From a virus, in IMG/VR virus record IMGVR_UViG_3300042923_001106, positions 119,209-183,208 of that record: 64,000 nt of DNA, one strand, 5' to 3'. The notes under the pieces were generated by a model that was not told the origin of the DNA, ran no database searches, and saw nothing but the letters and a program-made list of their open reading frames with translations. This document shows, one piece after another, positions 22,939 to 30,710 of the stretch (position 1 is the first letter of the stretch; every line of letters starts with the position of its first letter). The position numbers and the translations under genes were made by a program.

Positions 22939-23187
22939 ATGAACTATTATGTCGTAGCAAAGAATGCTGATGGAAAAGGGTTTGTTATTTCGAGTAGTGA
23001 AAATGTACGGCTATTTGCCCAACAAGAGATTGCAGAAGAATGTAATCAGCGAGGCTTGGTAGTAAATCTCGATGAAGTCCGAAAGGTATCTGGTAGTGGA
23101 AATCAAGGATCGACAAATACTAAATTCTTTAAGCACAGGAAGAAACATAATGGAGAAAATGGCGAAGGGTATTATAGTGCGCTGTAA
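22939..23187 (+). CDS. Hypothetical protein (82 aa)
   Basis: ATG 22939 behind AAGGGAGAG. The N-terminal 45 residues (YYVVAKNADGKGFVISS, AQQEIAEECNQRGLVVNLDE) form an alpha-beta unit; the C-terminus is basic and likely disordered (FFKHRKKHNGEN). Unknown function. Confidence 0.58.
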   Translation: MNYYVVAKNADGKGFVISSSENVRLFAQQEIAEECNQRGLVVNLDEVRKVSGSGNQGSTNTKFFKHRKKHNGENGEGYYSAL

Positions 23188-23267
23188 AAGTGGATTTTTG
23201 GGGAGTACCGTGACCGGCCAGAATGCGGTGGCTTAAATAAAATCATAATCTCATAGGGAGGGAAAGC

Positions 23268-23645
23268 ATGGAAACAGAAATTCAAAATAAAGTGTTCGAA
23301 TATATTGAGGCTGTAGCGCAAAAATTGGGTGTAGCAAGTGAATATGTTTTCGATTTGCTAGTTACACAACAAATCATAGAAGGCATAACTACCCTAAGTG
23401 TACTTGTACTCTTTTCACTTATGAGTGTAGCATCGTTGGTTGCCGGTTTTAAATGGATGAACAGAGACGGAGTAACTTTTAACGATGACGATTTTCATCC
23501 ATCTTTTATATTTATAATTGCAGGGTTTGTGGTATCTATTATCTTATTAGTTGCTTTTGCTGTTGAACTTGGTGAGAGCGTAATGCAAATAATTAACCCA
23601 AGGTATTATGCTGTTAAAGAAATCCTAAACGTATTTAGCAAATAA
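23268..23645 (+). CDS. Membrane protein with two TM helices (125 aa)
   Basis: Two hydrophobic helices, about residues 45-65 (LSVLVLFSLMSVASLVAGF) and 84-105 (FIFIIAGFVVSIILLVAF). Amphipathic, charged N-terminal helix and a cytoplasmic-looking end. Small phage membrane proteins like this have varied roles; none can be assigned. ATG 23268 behind AGGGAGGGAAAGC. Confidence 0.68.
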   Translation: METEIQNKVFEYIEAVAQKLGVASEYVFDLLVTQQIIEGITTLSVLVLFSLMSVASLVAGFKWMNRDGVTFNDDDFHPSFIFIIAGFVVSIILLVAFAVELGESVMQIINPRYYAVKEILNVFSK

Positions 23646-23700
23646 ATCTCTCACTAATTGATTAGCAGTGCATAATTTTCTTGAACAATCGAGGTGAAAA

Positions 23701-24156
23701 ATGCAACGAGTTTTAGACGCCTGTTGTGGAAGCAGAATGTTTTGGTTTGATAAGCACAATGAGGATGTACTTTTCATGGATATTCGCCAATTAAGCGATA
23801 CGTTATGTGACGGGCGAAAGTTAGTGGTTAGTCCAGACATAGTAGCCGATTTCAGAAACATGCCTTTCGAAGATAATGCATTTTATTTAGTAGTATTCGA
23901 TCCACCACATTTGTTAAAAGCGGGCGAAGATTCATGGTTAGCCAAGAAATACGGAAAACTCGGTCTGGATTGGAAAAACGACATCGCAAAAGGTTTTAGC
24001 GAATGTATGAGAGTTCTTAAACCAAATGGAACACTTATTTTTAAGTGGAATGAGGATCAAATACAATTACAAGAAATTCTTAAAGCGATTGATTACAAAC
24101 CGTTATTTGGAAATCGCAGAAGTAAAACGCATTGGTTGGCATTCATGAAAGACTAA
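23701..24156 (+). CDS. SAM-dependent methyltransferase (DPPH motif)
   Basis: Class I methyltransferase: MQRVLDACCGSRMFWF is the SAM-binding motif I, FMDIR the acidic strand 2 end, and DPPH (residues 67-70) the catalytic position, where N6-adenine or related methylases carry DPPY/NPPY. GFSECMRVLKPNGTLIFKW is the classic strand 6 region. About 150 residues. This small type is common in phages; substrate is unknown (DNA or RNA base likely). ATG 23701 behind GAGGTGAAAA. Confidence 0.78.
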   Translation: MQRVLDACCGSRMFWFDKHNEDVLFMDIRQLSDTLCDGRKLVVSPDIVADFRNMPFEDNAFYLVVFDPPHLLKAGEDSWLAKKYGKLGLDWKNDIAKGFSECMRVLKPNGTLIFKWNEDQIQLQEILKAIDYKPLFGNRRSKTHWLAFMKD

Positions 24157-24204
24157 GTAAAAAAAAGTCTATCTAACCATATAAAATAAAAGGAGATAAT
24201 ACAT

Positions 24205-24444
24205 ATGAACTTTTTGAAGAATATTCTTAATATCAAAGGGGATCAAACCAAAGATACACGTACCATCACACAAAAGGAAGAACTTACAATTGCACTTCAA
24301 GCCGGTAAATTGCGCGAAGTAGCCATTGCAAGAGGTGGTACAGGGTATTTGCGACAAGAACTCTCCAATAAAGAAAAACAGCGTCGTAAGAACCGTCTGC
24401 GTCAAACTAAACAATCGCGCAAAGCTAATCGTAAGGCTGTGTAA
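24205..24444 (+). CDS. Small basic protein (79 aa)
   Basis: ATG 24205 behind AAAAGGAGAT. Strongly basic C-terminus (KEKQRRKNRLRQTKQSRK), so nucleic-acid binding is plausible. The N-terminal half has EELTIALQAGKLREVAIARG. No family recognised. Confidence 0.62.
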   Translation: MNFLKNILNIKGDQTKDTRTITQKEELTIALQAGKLREVAIARGGTGYLRQELSNKEKQRRKNRLRQTKQSRKANRKAV

Positions 24445-24495
24445 TTCAAGAACATATCGAGTTCCAGAATTATAAAAATAAAATTATAAGGAGAA

Positions 24496-24708
24496 ATGAA
24501 AATGATTATTGGACAATTCAAACTCGAGGGTAAAACTGAAAGAATCAATGGTAAAGATTTGATTATCTCGGTTGATTTAGCACAAGTAGTTGAAGGGGAG
24601 GTGCAACAAAATCCTACAGTTGTAGGAAGGATTAGTGTACATAATATCAGTAAAGAAGTTGTAGATAAATTGGAAACAGGGAAAGTCTATAGTATCGATT
24701 TCAAATAA
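24496..24708 (+). CDS. Hypothetical protein (70 aa)
   Basis: ATG 24496 (or 24502) behind AAGGAGAAATG. Beta-rich sequence KMIIGQFKLEGKTERINGKD, then VVGRISVHNISKEVVDKLE, an OB- or SH3-like size. It lies directly before the RNR genes. Unknown function. Confidence 0.6.
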   Translation: MKMIIGQFKLEGKTERINGKDLIISVDLAQVVEGEVQQNPTVVGRISVHNISKEVVDKLETGKVYSIDFK

Positions 24709-24712
24709 GGTT

Positions 24713-24729
24713 GGGGGAATTATTCCCCT
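24713..24729 (+). other. Hairpin in the leader of the RNR operon
   Basis: GGGGAA and TTCCCC around a 3-base loop, with no U-tract. It opens the 164-base gap between 24708 and 24873, which otherwise shows a GAGAGGAGG with only very short frames (15 and 13 codons) after it. It may be a leader element controlling nrdB; nothing more is visible. Confidence 0.35.
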
Positions 24730-24872
24730 ATGAAATAGTGGTTTCATTTGGCTTTGAGAGGAGGTGAAGTACTTTATAACTTTTGATTCATTGATAGATA
24801 ATCTCGAATGAATTGCTACGGAAACAAATACGGAGCACTTACAGATTAAATAAGTTTAGAAGGGAAAAGAAA

Positions 24873-26138
24873 ATGAAGTTGCCAAACGTAATTACGAAAC
24901 GTAATGGAACAACAGTTGAATTCAAAACAGATAAAATCACAAACGCTATTAAGAAAGCAGCAGCTCAGACAGGTGAGTTTGACGTTTCCGAGGCAATACG
25001 GTTGACGCAAGGCGTTTTAGAATTAATAAATCACAGTGATTATGACAAATTAACGGTTGAAACTGTGCAGGATTTAGTGGAAGTTGTTTTGTTAGAATCT
25101 AAATATAAATCAACAGCCAAAGCATATATTATCTACCGAGAAAAACGAAAACAAGCAAGGCGAATTGATATTTTCAAACGTCGTTTAAACTTGAAGCCAT
25201 TCGAATATCCAGACCTCACTAAATATAAGGAGGCCGTACAACATTCCTATTGGCTGCACACTGAGTTCAACTATACATCTGACATTCAGGATTATAAGGT
25301 TAATATATCGGATGTTGAGAGAAATATTATTAAAAATGCAATGCTTGCGATTGCTCAGGTTGAGGTCGCAGTTAAAACTTTTTGGGGAGACTTGTATCAT
25401 CGACTCCCAAAGCCGGAACTTGGATCTGTTGGGTATACATTTGCGGAAAGCGAAGTAAGGCATCATGATGCATACTCTCATTTGCTTGAAATATTGGGAC
25501 TGAATGATGAATTTGAGAAGATCGAGAACATCCCCGAATTGTTTCAGCGCATCGACTATTTGACAAAAGGTGTGGCACTAACGCGCACAGGAAACGATAG
25601 GGATTACGCCTTATCTATTCTTTTGTTTTCTCTATTTATTGAACATGTATCGCTATTTTCGCAATTCCTGATTATCATGTCGTTTAATAAGCATAGAAAT
25701 GTTTTTAAGGGAATGTCTAATGTTATTGAGGCAACATCTAAAGAAGAGCAGATTCATGGGTTATTTGGAATAGAACTCATCAATATTATTCGCACAGAGC
25801 ATCCTGAATGGTTTGATAATCGACTAGAACATTTGGTAATTGAAGCGTGTAAGGAATCTTATAAATCGGAGCAAATTGTTATTGACTGGATTTATGAATC
25901 TGGCGACTTGGATTTTTTGCCAAAAGCAACGGTTAAGGAGTTTGTTAAAAATCGTCTGAACAACTCACTTCGCAGCATAGGTTATAACCCAATTTTCGAT
26001 GTGGATGAAAATGCAATAGTAGCAACGGATTGGTTTGACACAGAGATTGTCAGTACAAAACATGTTGATTTCTTTGTGAAACGCTCGATCAATTACAGTA
26101 AACGAACAAAAAGTATTACGGGAGACGATTTATTTTAA
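24873..26138 (+). CDS. nrdB: Ribonucleotide reductase beta subunit with N-terminal ATP-cone
   Basis: Radical-generating subunit of class I RNR. Residues about 1-95 are an ATP-cone (NVITKRNGTTVEFKTDKITN, then VQDLVEVVLLESKYKSTAKAYIIYR), the allosteric activity domain normally on the alpha subunit. The ferritin-like beta fold follows: ligands in SEVRHHDAY (E, H, then Tyr at the radical position), FIEHVSLFS and KEEQIHGLFG. ATP-cones on NrdB are known in a minority of RNRs, where they control beta oligomerisation. ATG 24873 is chosen from GAAGGGAAAAG; the longer frame from 24813 has no Shine-Dalgarno. It is followed at once by nrdA, which lacks the cone. Confidence 0.88.
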   Translation: MKLPNVITKRNGTTVEFKTDKITNAIKKAAAQTGEFDVSEAIRLTQGVLELINHSDYDKLTVETVQDLVEVVLLESKYKSTAKAYIIYREKRKQARRIDIFKRRLNLKPFEYPDLTKYKEAVQHSYWLHTEFNYTSDIQDYKVNISDVERNIIKNAMLAIAQVEVAVKTFWGDLYHRLPKPELGSVGYTFAESEVRHHDAYSHLLEILGLNDEFEKIENIPELFQRIDYLTKGVALTRTGNDRDYALSILLFSLFIEHVSLFSQFLIIMSFNKHRNVFKGMSNVIEATSKEEQIHGLFGIELINIIRTEHPEWFDNRLEHLVIEACKESYKSEQIVIDWIYESGDLDFLPKATVKEFVKNRLNNSLRSIGYNPIFDVDENAIVATDWFDTEIVSTKHVDFFVKRSINYSKRTKSITGDDLF

Positions 26139-26164
26139 TAAAAGACTTGGGGGATATTCATTAC

Positions 26165-27835
26165 ATGAAGTGGTTAAACGAAAATAGTAGAAATTTTTTA
26201 TCACGCGGATATTTAACAGAAGGGGTTACTCCAGAGCAGAGAATTCGTACAATTGCCAATGCCGCAGAATCCATTCTTGGCATTAAGGGATTTGCAGATA
26301 AATTTTATGAATATATTGAAAAGGGATATTATTCGCTATCCACGCCAGTATGGTCTAATTTCGGAATAAACAAAGGACTCCCTATCAGTTGCTTTGGATC
26401 ATTTTTGTCAGACAGTATGGGGAGTATTCTATATACACAGTCTGAAGTTGGAATGATGAGTAAATTTGGCGGAGGTACTTCCGGTTATTTTGGTGATTTG
26501 CGTCATCGTGGAGCACCTATAAAGGATAACGGGCAATCATCAGGCTCTGTACATTTTATGAAATTATTCGAGTCAACCATGGATGTAGTAAGTCAGGGCA
26601 GTACGCGCAGAGGTAGATTCTCTCCATATTTACCAATTGACCATCCAGATATTGAAGAGTTTTTGAAGATTGGTACTGAAGGTGATCCAATTCAAGAATT
26701 GACGCACGGAGTTACTGTTAAGGATAAATGGATGAAAGAAATGATCGCAGGAGATGTTGAGAAACGCGCATTATGGGCTAAGGTTATTCAGCGTCGTGTT
26801 GAGATTGGATATCCATATATTCTTTTTGAAGATACGGTCAATAAAAATACAGTAGATGTTTATAAAGATAAAGAATTAAAGATTAAACAGAGCAACTTAT
26901 GCAGTGAAATAGCATTACCAAACAACGACAAAGAATCATTTGTATGCAACCTATCGTCTATGAATTTATTGTATTATGACGAATGGAAAGAAACAGACGC
27001 TGTTGAAACGATGGTATTTTTCCTAGATGCGGTCATGACCGATTTCCTAAATAAACTCGAACAAATGCGAGATTCTGATAAAAAAGAAGATAAACTTGCG
27101 TTTTATTTTATGGAGAGGGCATATAATTTTGCAAAAGCGCACCGTGCATTAGGATTAGGAGCATTAGGATGGCACTCCTATCTCCAATCTAAAATGATCC
27201 CCTTCGAAAGCTTGGATGCATCTAAACTAAATTCACGCATATTTAGTTTTATTCAAACAAGGGCACATAAGGCTTCGATGGAATTGGCGAATCTTTATGG
27301 GGAACCTGAATTATTAAAGGGTTACGGTCGCCGTAATACAACATTGACTGCGATTGCACCGACAACATCTTCTGCCTTTATTTTAGGGCAAGTTTCACAA
27401 AGTATTGAACCCATTTGGTCAAATTGCTATGTAAAAGATGTTGCAAAGATGAAAGTCACAATTCAAAATACACAATTAAAGAAAGTCTTGCAGTTCTACG
27501 ACAAAGACACTCGGGAAGTGTGGAATAGTATTCGAGATAATGACGGTTCCGTGCAGCATCTTGAATTTCTAAACGACAATGAAAAAGAAGTATTCAAAAC
27601 ATTTAGCGAAATTGACCAGTATGTTATTTTAGATCAGGCTTCTACCCGACAACTATTTTTAGATCAAAGCCAATCATTAAATCTAATGGTCAATCCCAAA
27701 ATGCCAGCCAAGCAGATTAACGAATTATATTTGTTTGCTTGGGAGAACAATGTTAAAACACTATATTACCAACATAGTACAAATGCGGCTCAACAATTCA
27801 GTAAGGATAAGTTATGCGTCAATTGTGAAGCGTAA
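26165..27835 (+). CDS. nrdA: Ribonucleotide reductase alpha subunit (class I, no ATP-cone)
   Basis: Reduces ribonucleotides to deoxyribonucleotides with the neighbouring beta subunit. Active-site landmarks: SCFGSFLSDS (Cys about 75), NLCSEIALP (thiyl Cys about 245), FVCNLSSMN (second redox Cys), KTLYYQ (radical-transfer Tyr pair) and a C-terminal CVNC. At about 556 residues it lacks the N-terminal ATP-cone; that domain sits on beta instead. It begins with the region just before the barrel. ATG 26165 is used; TTG 26147 lies in the TTGGGGGAT Shine-Dalgarno region. No intein or intron interrupts it, unlike the SPbeta gene. Confidence 0.88.
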   Translation: MKWLNENSRNFLSRGYLTEGVTPEQRIRTIANAAESILGIKGFADKFYEYIEKGYYSLSTPVWSNFGINKGLPISCFGSFLSDSMGSILYTQSEVGMMSKFGGGTSGYFGDLRHRGAPIKDNGQSSGSVHFMKLFESTMDVVSQGSTRRGRFSPYLPIDHPDIEEFLKIGTEGDPIQELTHGVTVKDKWMKEMIAGDVEKRALWAKVIQRRVEIGYPYILFEDTVNKNTVDVYKDKELKIKQSNLCSEIALPNNDKESFVCNLSSMNLLYYDEWKETDAVETMVFFLDAVMTDFLNKLEQMRDSDKKEDKLAFYFMERAYNFAKAHRALGLGALGWHSYLQSKMIPFESLDASKLNSRIFSFIQTRAHKASMELANLYGEPELLKGYGRRNTTLTAIAPTTSSAFILGQVSQSIEPIWSNCYVKDVAKMKVTIQNTQLKKVLQFYDKDTREVWNSIRDNDGSVQHLEFLNDNEKEVFKTFSEIDQYVILDQASTRQLFLDQSQSLNLMVNPKMPAKQINELYLFAWENNVKTLYYQHSTNAAQQFSKDKLCVNCEA

Positions 27836-27876
27836 TGGTTTTTCATTAGACAATATAAAAAGGGAGATATCATCGG

Positions 27877-28494
27877 ATGTTTCAATTAGAAGATAAAGTA
27901 TATATTACACAAGAAAAAACAACGGGAGTAATTAAAGAATATAATTCCGAATCAGAAGAGTATTTCATTACATATTTTCCAAAAAACACTCCAAAAAAAC
28001 GTAAAAAAGATTGGTTTAAACCTAGTCAAATTCGTAAGTTTAAAAAGCCTTTGGAGATTAAAGTAAAATATTTTTCTGATATTGAAAAGATAGAAAAGAT
28101 CTCTCAAGGTGACTGGATCGATCTTCGAGCTGCTGAAACTGTAGAACTTAAAGCAGGAGAATTTAAACTTATCCCACTTGGTATTGGTATGAAACTTCCA
28201 AAAGGATATGAAGCAAATCCCGTTCCTCGTTCTAGTACATTTAAAAACTGGGGAATTATCCAAACAAACTCCTTCGGAGTAATTGATAATTCTTATTCTG
28301 GAGATGATGACCAATGGTTTTTCCCGGCTTATGCTACTCGTGATACCGTTATTGAAAAGAATAGTCGAATTTGTCAGTTCCGTATTAATCGAGTTCAACC
28401 GAAAATTCAATTTACTGTAGTCCAAAATCTTGATGAGATATCTCGCGGTGGATTTGGATCAACTGGTAAAACTGACCTACCTCAATCTCGTTAA
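27877..28494 (+). CDS. dut: dUTPase with an N-terminal Tudor/KOW-like extension
   Basis: Hydrolyses dUTP to dUMP and pyrophosphate, feeding ThyX and keeping uracil out of DNA. Trimeric dUTPase motifs: DLRAAE (motif 1), [12 protein letters not shown] (2), [10 protein letters not shown] (3), RICQFRI (4) and GGFGSTG (5). The first 65 residues are not part of the family: [24 protein letters not shown] and [10 protein letters not shown] look like a small beta-barrel (KOW/Tudor-like), an unusual fusion. ATG 27877 after AAAGGGAGAT. Linked to thyX by a terminator-containing gap. Confidence 0.85.
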   Translation: MFQLEDKVYITQEKTTGVIKEYNSESEEYFITYFPKNTPKKRKKDWFKPSQIRKFKKPLEIKVKYFSDIEKIEKISQGDWIDLRAAETVELKAGEFKLIPLGIGMKLPKGYEANPVPRSSTFKNWGIIQTNSFGVIDNSYSGDDDQWFFPAYATRDTVIEKNSRICQFRINRVQPKIQFTVVQNLDEISRGGFGSTGKTDLPQSR

Positions 28495-28563
28495 TACTAC
28501 GTTTTACTCGTTTTCTCTAATGCTAATATCAGATAAAATTGTTCTTTCATTGGCTAATTTTAT

Positions 28564-28592
28564 GGGCAGTAGTTTTGTCTACTGTCCTTTTT
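28564..28592 (+). terminator. Rho-independent terminator between dut and thyX
   Basis: GGGCAGTAG (28564-28572) and CTACTGTCC (28579-28587) form a 9-base stem with one G-U pair and a 6-base loop, followed by TTTTT. It ends the nrdB-nrdA-dut unit; readthrough into thyX is possible. Confidence 0.75.
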
Positions 28593-28615
28593 AATCTAAA
28601 ATAAGGGAGAATAAA

Positions 28616-29377
28616 ATGAACACAAACACGCTGAAAGTTTTGAATAAAGGTTACGTTACGTTGGTAGATTCTATGGGATCAGATTTGTCTGTTGTAAATA
28701 GCGCTCGTTGTTCGTACATGAAAAAATCTGACGAATTAACCGATAAAGATATTCGACTCATCAAATTTCTAGCTAGGGAAGGACATCTATCCCCGTTCAG
28801 ACATGCGGTTCTGCAATTTGAACTGTACACTCCTTTACTCGTAGCCAGACAGTGGTTTAAATATCGAATTGGCTCCGCCCATTCAGAGGATACTGCAAAC
28901 AATGACGAAGTGATTTTTACAAATAACGGAGATGACGATGGATTTGGCGATCCAATTCATGGCCGGAATGAAGCCAGTCGTAGATATATTACATTGACTC
29001 CAGAATTTTATATTCCATTGCCTAACGAATGGCGTAGTAAGCCAGAGAACAGTAAACAGGGTAGCGGAGATAACTTGTCTGAAACAACAGGAAAACTTCT
29101 TACCGAGGTGCTTATCAATCAAATTGATGAGGGTATAAAGAATTATGAATGGGCACTAGGACAAGGTGTTGCACCTGAACAAGCAAGATTGTTTATTCCA
29201 TCTGCTTACGGACTTTATACGGCATGGTACTGGACGACGAGTTTACAGGGTGTATGTCATTTTCTAGAACAACGACTAGAACACGATGCTCAATCTGAAA
29301 TTCGCGATTATGCAAGAGCAGTATATTATTTAGCAAAACAAAAATTCCCTGTTTCGATAGAAGAATTAATAAAATAA
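28616..29377 (+). CDS. thyX: Flavin-dependent thymidylate synthase
   Basis: Makes dTMP from dUMP with FAD and methylenetetrahydrofolate. ThyX landmarks: LSPFRHAVLQFEL, RQWFKYRIGSAHSED and, further on, NEASRRY, which together make the ThyX motif; and RLFIPSAYGLYTAWYWTTSLQ with HFLEQRLEHDAQSEIRDYA at the end. Compared with typical ThyX, about 25 residues (NNDEVIFTNNGDDDGFGDP...) are inserted between the two halves of the motif. ATG 28616 behind AAGGGAG. Confidence 0.87.
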   Translation: MNTNTLKVLNKGYVTLVDSMGSDLSVVNSARCSYMKKSDELTDKDIRLIKFLAREGHLSPFRHAVLQFELYTPLLVARQWFKYRIGSAHSEDTANNDEVIFTNNGDDDGFGDPIHGRNEASRRYITLTPEFYIPLPNEWRSKPENSKQGSGDNLSETTGKLLTEVLINQIDEGIKNYEWALGQGVAPEQARLFIPSAYGLYTAWYWTTSLQGVCHFLEQRLEHDAQSEIRDYARAVYYLAKQKFPVSIEELIK

Positions 29378-29380
29378 ATG

Positions 29381-29409
29381 TATACAATAAAATAAAAGTA
29401 TGATATATT
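29381..29409 (+). promoter_or_regulatory. Putative promoter TATACA-N17-TATATT
   Basis: TATACA (29381-29386), 17 bases including AAATAAAAGTATG, then TATATT (29404-29409). Shares its -35 with 40401 and its spacer core with 2981. An inverted repeat begins directly after the -10. Confidence 0.6.
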
Positions 29410-29450
29410 GGTTTCAGGACAAAGTTATAAAATTCCTGAAACCAATTTTT
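29410..29450 (+). promoter_or_regulatory. Palindrome at a predicted start site: operator or terminator
   Basis: GGTTTCAGGA (29410-29419) and TCCTGAAACC (29434-29443) are a perfect 10-base inverted repeat, 14 apart, followed by AATTTTT. It lies directly behind the -10 and just before GTATAGGAGG. Read as RNA from thyX it is a good terminator; read as DNA it is placed like a repressor operator. Confidence 0.65.
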
Positions 29451-29467
29451 GTATAGGAGGTCAAGAT

Positions 29468-29848
29468 ATGTGTTTAGCGAAAGATCATCTTGAGGCCATC
29501 AATAATGTAATGAGTAATCTTGAAAGGGATTATGAATTGCTAAAATCGAAGCAATCAGAACTAGATGCTAAATTAAGCACCATGTATCATGAGGTTGAAG
29601 TTTTGAAATTTAGCGGTGTTGGCGGATATAAAAAGCTTCGACAACTACAAATATTGTTAAGAGAAAGGCGAGTTGTTAAACATGAACTCGCTCAAATGCA
29701 GCAAGTAATGCATCATATTACTCCTAAAAGTATAATAGAAAAAATACATAAGACTAGCGGGAATGTAGGTAAAAGCGATGCAGGGAATCAAGCATACCGT
29801 ATAGGCTGGAACATCAAAATTGAAGATATCTTAAAAGCAGATTATTAA
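29468..29848 (+). CDS. Coiled-coil protein (126 aa)
   Basis: ATG 29468 behind TAGGAGGTCAAGAT; the longer frame from 29408 runs through the palindrome and is rejected. Long heptad-rich helix over residues about 8-85 (AINNVMSNLERDYELLKSKQ, KLRQLQILLRERRVVKHELA), then a polar Gly/Ser/Lys linker and a short end. Likely an oligomeric regulator or scaffold. It is the first gene after the palindromic site, which could control it. Function unknown. Confidence 0.62.
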   Translation: MCLAKDHLEAINNVMSNLERDYELLKSKQSELDAKLSTMYHEVEVLKFSGVGGYKKLRQLQILLRERRVVKHELAQMQQVMHHITPKSIIEKIHKTSGNVGKSDAGNQAYRIGWNIKIEDILKADY

Positions 29849-29870
29849 AATAAAAATATAATACATTGGG

Positions 29871-30461
29871 GTGTTGATAATCCGAACACTGGTTGTACTG
29901 TGTTTATACATTGCACTAATCATTACCGAATTGCTTACATTCAACAAATACACCATTGTCCTTGGACCCATTGTCATATTCACATTGCTTATCAATAGAT
30001 ATCTTGACGAAATTAAACGAACAGACATAAACAAACTTCTTAAAGATAAAAGCATTTGGAAATGGTCATGGTACATTACCGTTTATGCATTGATTTCACA
30101 ATGGGTAGCAAATGAAATAACTCAACACGGTCTCAACATTAAACCTCCAGATATCAACTTTGCGTACACTATTGTCGCGGCACCAATTGTATCTGTAATG
30201 TTTTCATCCGTTATCGAAGAAGTGATATTTCGAAAAATAATATTCACATATTTGGATAAGAAATTCAACTTTTACATTGCAGCAATCATCAGTTCAGCAT
30301 TATTCGCTTTAGGACACTATAATTACGCAGGTTGGCTAGGTTACTTTGTCCTTGGGCTGTTCTGGTGTTGGATTTATAAGAAGACTGGCAATATAACGAT
30401 ATCAATTTTGTCACATACATACTATAATTTATTCTCATTCATTATGTTAACTGTGAGGTGA
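29871..30461 (+). CDS. CPBP-family intramembrane metalloprotease
   Basis: Multi-pass membrane protein (at least five hydrophobic helices) with the three CPBP motifs: EEVIFRK (EExxxR, about residues 115-121), FALGH (FxxxH) and SHTYYN (HxxxN-like). CPBP proteases act in membranes, e.g. in CAAX processing or bacteriocin self-immunity. In a phage it could act in exclusion, lysogeny or host signalling (inference). GTG 29871 behind ATTGGG; start is moderately sure. Confidence 0.8.
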   Translation: MLIIRTLVVLCLYIALIITELLTFNKYTIVLGPIVIFTLLINRYLDEIKRTDINKLLKDKSIWKWSWYITVYALISQWVANEITQHGLNIKPPDINFAYTIVAAPIVSVMFSSVIEEVIFRKIIFTYLDKKFNFYIAAIISSALFALGHYNYAGWLGYFVLGLFWCWIYKKTGNITISILSHTYYNLFSFIMLTVR

Positions 30462-30465
30462 AAAC

Positions 30466-30678
30466 ATGGTTTCGGAAGCTGCGCAAGCATTTATTGATAG
30501 GTGTTATAAAGACGGAGTAGCAATGGCGATTCATCCGATATTCGATAGTATATATGAGATTGATGGTAAGATGCATAAGTTTACAAAGGAGGTTTTGGAA
30601 GAAATCAAGCGATCCAATAAAGTTAAAGTTCTTTATGAAGGTTCAAAATCGGCAAACTTAATGGGATTCAGGCAATAA
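30466..30678 (+). CDS. Hypothetical protein (70 aa)
   Basis: ATG 30466, 4 bases after the CPBP stop, behind GTGAGGTG. Helical: EAAQAFIDRCYKDGVAMAIH and KFTKEVLEEIKRSNKVKVLY. Unknown function; coupled to the protease gene. Confidence 0.58.
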   Translation: MVSEAAQAFIDRCYKDGVAMAIHPIFDSIYEIDGKMHKFTKEVLEEIKRSNKVKVLYEGSKSANLMGFRQ

Positions 30679-30710
30679 AATTCATATTTTAATAGGAGAG
30701 TAGAATACAT

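Noticed and set aside
24764-24833. Leader peptides before nrdB
   Set aside because: Two frames of 15 and 13 codons follow GAGAGGAGG, but neither shows a typical leader composition; left as unexplained sequence.
26165-27835. Intein or intron in nrdA, as in SPbeta
   Set aside because: Catalytic motifs are in one continuous frame with no insert; the same is true for the DNA polymerase gene.
27952-28425. 157-codon minus-strand frame
   Set aside because: Shadow of the dUTPase gene, Phe/Ser/Asn-rich.
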